Shown in pieces: positions 39,493 through 42,968 of a stretch of 42,968 bases of DNA. This DNA is from a virus, in IMG/VR virus record IMGVR_UViG_3300034374_006151, positions 1-42,968 of that record; one strand, given 5' to 3'. Position 1 is the stretch's first letter; each line of letters begins with the position of its first letter. The notes beneath the pieces were generated by a model, which saw only the letters and a list, made by a program, of their open reading frames with translations, was not told where the DNA came from and did no database searches. The translations under genes were made by a program, and so were the position numbers.

Positions 39493-39561
39493 GGGAGGTC
39501 CGAGGAGCTTCGTGGCGTTGCGCCCAATCCGAAGAAGAGGCTCCACACCCCGGACCTTCCC
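39493..39561 (-). ncRNA. Nested four-part RNA hairpin in an early-operon leader
   Basis: The 161-base gap between genes contains one nested fold: GGG/CCC with a bulge plus AGGTCCG/CGGACCT (39496-39502 with 39551-39557), GGAGC/GCTCC (39504-39508 with 39540-39544), TTCG/CGAA (39509-39512 with 39530-39533) and GGCG/CGCC (39514-39517 with 39521-39524) closing a three-base loop. All arms are in perfect nesting order over 69 bases. No U-tract follows, so a processing site or protein-binding leader is more likely than a terminator. Confidence 0.5.
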
Positions 39562-39608
39562 ACATGGAGTTGGTTTGCACACTGGTTTATGCAGCCCCGA
39601 GAGATCTG

Positions 39609-39914
39609 CTACGCAGTGGGTTTTGGCCGCCTCCATTCCATTGTTACCAGATATTTCATCTGGCGAAAGATTTTGATGATCCAGCGCGGAATGAAGTACT
39701 CGTAGACTTCGCCATGCGTGTTCACATAAGCAACGTAGGGGGCCTCCTTGCGTTCACGGGTAGTGCGGCGTGCCTCACGCTTGTTCCGGTCCTTGAACAT
39801 GACGTGAATGAGCGCAATCAGCAACGCCACGGGCACCCGTGCGATCTTGGCTGCCACACGCTGTGGTGCCAAAATGAACGAAAAGATCATCAAAATTATT
39901 GCAAATGCTTCCAT
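39609..39914 (-). CDS. Small membrane-anchored basic protein, 101 residues
   Basis: The start at 39914 is preferred: GAGGAAGAA lies just before it. An N-terminal hydrophobic segment (AFAIILMIFSFILAP) and a second weaker one (VPVALLIALIHVMF) are followed by a very basic stretch KDRNKREARRTTRERKEA and a C-terminal globular part. Topology suggests a cytoplasmic, membrane-bound protein able to contact nucleic acid or lipid. No family recognised. Confidence 0.58.
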   Translation of the reverse strand: MEAFAIILMIFSFILAPQRVAAKIARVPVALLIALIHVMFKDRNKREARRTTRERKEAPYVAYVNTHGEVYEYFIPRWIIKIFRQMKYLVTMEWRRPKPTA

Positions 39915-40016
39915 TTCTTCCTCTTTTTTTCTGTTTTCGGTATGCGGCATGGTGCCCTGGCCCCCGGCCAAACCTCTCTACATACTGTGCGTTAGTATAA
40001 GAGCTGAGCCGGAGAA

Positions 40017-40040
40017 GGAGCAGGTCTTTCGACCCACTCC
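40017..40040 (-). other. Hairpin with GAAA tetraloop
   Basis: Read leftward, GGAG-TG-GGTC-GAAA-GACC-TG-CTCC folds into two stems with a symmetric internal loop and a GNRA tetraloop. It lies after the stop of the 40052-40657 gene. Just beyond it, TTATACTAACGCACAGTAT forms a shorter inverted repeat. It may stabilise or process the upstream mRNA; there is no U-tract. Confidence 0.35.
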
Positions 40041-40051
40041 CCTCCATTTGT

Positions 40052-40657
40052 TCAGCTCGCCTTTGCAGCTTTCTCCTCTCCGAGGATGGCGTCGATGCTG
40101 GCAACAAGCTTCTTCGCTGCCTCGGCCTCGACCTTGGCACCAGCCTTGCCGTAGGGCTTGTAGCGCGTGCCTGTGACGGTCTGGTAGCTGGACTTGATGT
40201 CAGCCACCATATCGTCCCAGAACTCGATACTAGCTTCACAAGTGTCGCGATACCGAACCAGACCCGCCAGGCGTGTCATGTCGATTTCCTGACCAGTCTC
40301 CGCCCTGGAGCGCGTCTGCTTCATGTAGCCGGTGTTCCGGCTGAGGTTGTTGAGATGATACTCCCGCTGCTTCTCGAAAGCCCACACCATGCGCGAGAGC
40401 AGGATGTGTGCGTCCGTGGTTTCGCGAGGCTGGATGTCTCCGTCATCCTTCGTGATGAAGCCCATTTGCTCATCTTCGATGATCGCGCTGCACAGGTCCT
40501 CCAGACCCGTGAAGAAGTCGCTGAGGATGCGGGCATCAATGCCGTGTTTCTTAAAAGCGTCGTCGCCCAAGAGGGCACCGCGCAAGTCGAAGCGGTCGTT
40601 GTCGCCCTCTTCGATAATGGGCTGGGTGAAGTCGTCGATATTCGTGATGTCAGTCAT
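40052..40657 (-). CDS. Hypothetical protein, 201 residues
   Basis: The start MTDITNIDDF at 40657 has a TGGAGA site upstream. The protein is helical, with MVWAFEKQREYHLNNLSRNTGYMKQTRSRAETGQEIDMTRL... and a C-terminal Lys/Ala/Glu-rich tail. The acidic N-terminus and coiled-coil body suggest a binding protein. No family recognised. Confidence 0.65.
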   Translation of the reverse strand: MTDITNIDDFTQPIIEEGDNDRFDLRGALLGDDAFKKHGIDARILSDFFTGLEDLCSAIIEDEQMGFITKDDGDIQPRETTDAHILLSRMVWAFEKQREYHLNNLSRNTGYMKQTRSRAETGQEIDMTRLAGLVRYRDTCEASIEFWDDMVADIKSSYQTVTGTRYKPYGKAGAKVEAEAAKKLVASIDAILGEEKAAKAS

Positions 40658-40710
40658 GATTGTTTCTCCAGTGTGGGAGCGGATGTTCCCCGCCGCCCCC
40701 TTCGGGGTCG

Positions 40711-40794
40711 CTAGTCGTTGTCCTGTCGTTTGGTCATCCACCGCCATAGCTCTTTCAGCAAGAGCCAGACGGTGAATGCTATGCCTCCTTCCAT
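40711..40794 (-). CDS. 27-residue putative membrane peptide
   Basis: ATGA overlaps the stop of the gene upstream. The peptide MEGGIAFTVWLLLKELWRWM is hydrophobic and tryptophan-rich, then ends in TKRQDND. It could lie across or along a membrane. The translational coupling and amino-acid pattern support a real gene, but it is very short. Confidence 0.42.
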   Translation of the reverse strand: MEGGIAFTVWLLLKELWRWMTKRQDND

Positions 40795-41003
40795 CAGAGC
40801 TCCTTCAGGTTGCCACGGCATGAGATTGGGGTGCTGTAATGGTGCTGCACCCAGGTCTCGAACTCCAACATGTCGTCGTACATGACTCCCAGCTTCATGC
40901 CGGTTAGCCTGTCCATCTCAGCCTCCAAGATGCACAGGTCGTCATCGTTCCCCGTTTCGCGGGCCAGATCGAGCAGTTCCGTCAGAACCTGTTCGCGTTC
41001 CAT
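40794..41003 (-). CDS. Small acidic protein, 69 residues
   Basis: The start MEREQ at 41003 has GGAG at proper spacing; the ATG twelve bases upstream does not. The protein has two acidic helices (LTELLDLARETGNDDDLCILEAEMDRL) and a C-terminal aromatic segment FETWVQHHY. Acidic early phage proteins are often inhibitors or DNA mimics, but nothing here proves it. No family recognised. Confidence 0.58.
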   Translation of the reverse strand: MEREQVLTELLDLARETGNDDDLCILEAEMDRLTGMKLGVMYDDMLEFETWVQHHYSTPISCRGNLKEL

Positions 41004-41062
41004 GTCATTCTCCATTGATTTCGATGTTAATTTCAGTTCATTTAGACCAAATTCACCCTATC

Positions 41063-41137
41063 TCACCCTATTTTACGGGGTGCCAGACCTTCACTCCGGC
41101 CTTGGTTACGATCGATGTAGGTGTTCCGAATTTTCAT
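41063..41137 (-). CDS. 24-residue possible peptide or remnant
   Basis: An ATG preceded by CTGGAGATACATC opens a 24-codon frame (MKIRNTYIDRNQG...). The neighbouring frame from the second codon on reads GTPTSIVTKAGVKVWHPVK, which looks more protein-like but has no start. Either this is a small peptide, or a short gene carrying a frameshift. A direct repeat GGGTGAGATAGGGTGA overlaps the stop. Confidence 0.28.
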   Translation of the reverse strand: MKIRNTYIDRNQGRSEGLAPRKIG

Positions 41138-41179
41138 GATGTATCTCCAGTGTAGGCGTTATGGTGATGTTGCCGTGGT

Positions 41180-41193
41180 GGGGCCGAAGCCCC
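41180..41193 (-). other. UUCG tetraloop hairpin after the 41199-41393 gene
   Basis: Read leftward, GGGGC-TTCG-GCCCC is a perfect five-pair stem closed by the very stable UUCG tetraloop, a few bases after the gene's stop codon. There is no U-tract, so it is more likely an mRNA 3'-end protector than a terminator. A similar CCCC-GAA-GGGG hairpin follows the small gene at 40711-40794. Confidence 0.45.
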
Positions 41194-41198
41194 CGGTG

Positions 41199-41393
41199 TT
41201 AGTAGCCCTCGTCTGCAATGTACCGCCGGCGCGGCCAATCACGTTCAGAAGGCGCGGGCCGGGCGTCATGCCAAGTTTCATCGGGATATTCACGTCGCGC
41301 CGCGACCAACGCCCCCAGAGATGTGTAAGCATCGACCCTTGCGCTCACCTCATATCCGTCCCAATCGATGCCCGTCACGTAAAACTCAGTCAT
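41199..41393 (-). CDS. Hypothetical protein, 64 residues
   Basis: Preceded by AACAGGAGGGAATACAG, the ribosome-binding motif also used by left-arm genes. The protein (MTEFYVTGIDWDGYEVSARVDAYTSL...) begins with strands and continues with a helix LGALVAARREYPDETW, with a basic end. Its GC-rich composition resembles the left part of the window, not the genes just downstream of it. No family recognised. Confidence 0.6.
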   Translation of the reverse strand: MTEFYVTGIDWDGYEVSARVDAYTSLGALVAARREYPDETWHDARPAPSERDWPRRRYIADEGY

Positions 41394-41462
41394 CTGTATT
41401 CCCTCCTGTTGGTCCTACCACTTAAGGCCCGCCCTCGGTGTGAGGAGCGGGCCGGTGGGGTG

Positions 41463-41624
41463 TTAGCGAGCCATCCACTCGTCGAAGGTGGGGAGCGGTG
41501 CGCCGCCGTTGGTGATGTCCCCGCCGTTGCCGTCGTCGGCGAAGGTGAGGAAGATCTCGAACTCCTGCTCGTGGGTGCCGCGCAACTTGGTCTGAAAAAA
41601 GTCGTCGGGCGTCATGTCGGTCAT
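41463..41624 (-). CDS. 53-residue hypothetical protein, first of the right leftward arm
   Basis: ATGGAGAGAAAC precedes the ATG at 41624, and a clean frame runs to TAA at 41463-41465. The protein reads MTDMTPDDFFQTKL..., then EFEIFLTFADDGNGG and ends PLPTFDEWMAR. It is acidic and compact. GC-rich like the next gene downstream. No family recognised. It is the last leftward gene before the gene-poor region. Confidence 0.58.
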   Translation of the reverse strand: MTDMTPDDFFQTKLRGTHEQEFEIFLTFADDGNGGDITNGGAPLPTFDEWMAR

Positions 41625-41732
41625 GTTTCTCTCCATCGGGCTTCATTATTTAAGCGTGCTCAGGCTATGCGTTTGTAGACGCGTGGTAGCTAGTGGTCTT
41701 CTCTAACAAAAAGACGGGTCCCCCCAACCTCA

Positions 41733-42196
41733 TCACCTGAGGGGCTGATCGAAGAGACATTGGGAGGCGGTATATTCACCGTTTGCGTTCTCGCCCCAGT
41801 CCTGTTTCGGACATTCCCTCGGGCGATGCTCCTGCTCTTCTTTGTAGTCGGCGGGTCAATGGTATGACCGCCCGCCGTTGCAGAGACGTATGGCACCAGC
41901 GCCAAGGGCTGGGGCAAGACCTTCTTCGATGGCAATCTTGTGAGACAACACAAACCGCCAGGAAAGTCGGCTCACACAGTCCCACGTGTACAGTAGTAGG
42001 GAAGAAGGTCTTGAGCCAGACCGAGCTGGTGCCAAGCGAGCGCAGCGAGCGCTAGTCGGAGCAGGCGGGTGGTCATGCCATTGACCCTGTTGACGGAGAG
42101 CTGGGGCGTTGTCTGGGGGTGGCTGGGGCAGGGCTGGGGCGAGATCCATCGAGTGACTCCGCAGCCCGATGTTTCTTCGATCAGCCCCTCAGGTGA
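41733..42196. repeat. Long imperfect inverted duplication
   Basis: Two copies of a roughly 195-base sequence face each other across a 73-base centre. Matching blocks keep mirror order: 41733-41764 with 42165-42196 (30 of 32), 41790-41799 with 42134-42143 (10 of 10), 41853-41875 with 42065-42087 (21 of 23), 41891-41900 with 42025-42034 (10 of 10) and 41915-41927 with 42001-42013 (13 of 13). The stretches between blocks have diverged and differ in length. The centre adds TGTGAG (41939-41944)/CTCACA (41971-41976). No convincing gene lies here. It may be a pair of regulatory or mobile repeats, or a replication or packaging structure. Confidence 0.6.
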
Positions 42197-42428
42197 GTGG
42201 CGGCGAAGCCGACACACTGAGCCCCATGGGGGCGACATCAGTCTAGAGCCTGACAAGGCGATATGAGCCTTTTGAGGGGTGATTGCCAAAAGCTGTCAAG
42301 TGAATAGCGACGCTGCTCTCGGATAACCTCTTTCACCAAGGCATTGATGTAAAAGGGAGATCAGCCACGCTCCCACAGGCACCGTAAATGTGATGTCGAT
42401 GACGCTTGCAACAGAGCGTCTTTTGGAC
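42197..42428. other. Gene-poor leader of the second small terminase
   Basis: I find no convincing gene here. Short palindromic pieces occur, such as GCCCCATGGGGGC near 42222. Composition is mixed and lacks the strong coding bias of the left arm. No clear promoter could be recognised, although the rightward gene at 42484 needs one in this region or in the inverted duplication. Confidence 0.4.
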
Positions 42429-42480
42429 GACCCTCCGGGGAGGGGGAAGCGAACAAAGTGAGCGAAGAGGGGGAGGGGTC
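42429..42480 (+). promoter_or_regulatory. Hairpin that may hide a ribosome binding site
   Basis: GACCCTCC (42429-42436) can pair with GGAGGGGTC (42472-42480, one bulged G), which contains the Shine-Dalgarno sequence of the gene starting at 42484. The same CCCT can instead pair with AGGG at 42441-42444, which would free the ribosome site. The two folds exclude each other, an arrangement typical of translational switches. It may also be a chance result of purine-rich sequence. Confidence 0.35.
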
Positions 42481-42483
42481 AGG

Positions 42484-42915
42484 ATGTCAGATATAGCAAA
42501 ACTATCAAGGATGAGCGCTGCTGAAGCAGGGGCTGAACTGACCCCGTTACAGAGGCGTGTTGTTGATATACTCGTAGCAGAAGGTGGCACCATCGGTGAT
42601 GCAGGCGTCAAGGCCGGCTACGCACCCAACAATCCAGAGGCAGCAAGAGTGTCAGCCTCAAACGCCCTGCGGCTTCCACACGTACAGATGTACATGTTCA
42701 AGCGTGTCGCTGAGGACATTGGTATACACGGATTTGTTGGTCTCAACGTCCTCCGTACATTGGCCCAAAGTGCAAAGAGTGAGTTCGTAAGACTGGAAGC
42801 AAGCAAGGATCTGCTTGATCGCGGTGGCTTCAAGGCACCTGAGAGGCAGCAACAGAGTGGATCACTCGATGTGAAGATCAACATTGATCTAACACAGGGT
42901 GATACGTCTGATTGA
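42484..42915 (+). CDS. Second terminase small subunit-like protein
   Basis: A 143-residue protein. LTPLQRRVVDILVAEGGTIGDAGVKAGYAPNNPEAARVSASNAL in part forms a helix-turn-helix like those of small terminases; it is followed by a helical oligomerisation part (FVRLEASKDLLDRGGFKAP) and a polar C-terminal tail (VKINIDLTQGD). This differs from the small terminase at 5514 and is less GC-rich. GAGGGG precedes the start. A large terminase would be expected to the right of the window if this belongs to a second late operon. Confidence 0.65.
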   Translation: MSDIAKLSRMSAAEAGAELTPLQRRVVDILVAEGGTIGDAGVKAGYAPNNPEAARVSASNALRLPHVQMYMFKRVAEDIGIHGFVGLNVLRTLAQSAKSEFVRLEASKDLLDRGGFKAPERQQQSGSLDVKINIDLTQGDTSD

Positions 42916-42927
42916 CGTGACGTACTG

Positions 42928-42962
42928 AGCCCGTAAGGGCTGCAGGCTCACAGTCAGGTGAG
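42928..42962 (+). other. Two small hairpins after the last gene
   Basis: AGCCC-GTAA-GGGCT (42928-42941, GNRA-type loop) and CTCAC-AGTCAG-GTGAG (42947-42962) follow the stop of the small-terminase-like gene. Neither has a U-tract within the window, which ends a few bases later. They could be part of a packaging site, since small terminases often bind near their own genes, or simply an mRNA end. Confidence 0.35.
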
Positions 42963-42968
42963 AAGAAG

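Noticed and set aside
39471-39995. Rightward frame of 174 codons over the nested hairpin and membrane gene
   Set aside because: All genes around are leftward with clear ribosome sites; this frame has no domain and a poor start.
41972-42289. Open frames of 65-105 codons on both strands across the inverted duplication
   Set aside because: They arise from the same repeated DNA on both arms, have no ribosome sites and are interrupted at different places in the two copies; I treat the DNA as non-coding.

Overview
The window is most of the genome of a short-tailed, T7-shaped dsDNA bacteriophage (podovirus, Caudoviricetes). The GC-rich left part and a phage-borne GapR/DUF2312 protein, a family centred on Alphaproteobacteria, suggest an alphaproteobacterial host. 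I see no integrase, RNA polymerase, tRNA, reverse transcriptase or CRISPR array. Transcription therefore probably uses host sigma70-type promoters, and the lifestyle cannot be settled.

Layout. (i) 1-2147, leftward: a short operon with a YqaJ-type exonuclease, a LexA-like winged helix and small unknown proteins. (ii) 2148-2237: overlapping divergent promoters with a palindromic operator. (iii) 2238-6596, rightward: ribbon-helix-helix protein, GapR-like protein, methyltransferase-like protein, DUF1064 nuclease, a DUF1376-type replication initiator carrying an origin-like repeat cluster, then the small terminase. (iv) 6557-27210: large terminase, portal, scaffold, capsid, decoration-like protein, tail tubes A and B, internal virion proteins, a 2135-residue ejection-type protein and the tail fibre. 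(v) 27210-29055: lysis genes (holin candidates, M15 endopeptidase, Rz/Rz1-like spanins). (vi) 29056-29437: non-coding meeting zone of convergent transcription with four consecutive strong hairpins. (vii) 29438-41624, all leftward: vWA-like/MoxR-CobS pair, DnaB helicase, SSB, annealing protein, Cas4/RecB-like nuclease, helicase-loader and initiator-like proteins, Hjc-like resolvase, HTH regulators and many small proteins. (viii) 41625-42968: gene-poor DNA dominated by a long imperfect inverted duplication, followed by a second small-terminase-like gene reading out of the window.

If the genome is circular or circularly permuted, the two leftward blocks form one early arm and the rightward genes form the late arm. 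Both would start at the divergent promoters near 2.2 kb and end at the hairpin zone near 29.2 kb. The 41.6-43.0 kb segment interrupts the early arm. Base composition changes from strongly GC-rich to moderate inside the tail fibre gene near 26.2 kb and returns to GC-rich near 41.15 kb. Several functions occur twice (small terminase, replication initiator, recombination nuclease), so the genome looks like a mosaic of two phage lineages. An assembly chimera is the alternative. The same ribosome-binding-site block occurs on the left and at 41.4 kb, which supports one real genome.

The most unusual items are the origin-like repeat cluster inside the replication gene, the inverted duplication at 41.7-42.2 kb, the hairpin array at 29.2 kb, a glycosylase-like motif in the giant virion protein, and the vestige of a second cell-wall hydrolase in the lysis cassette.
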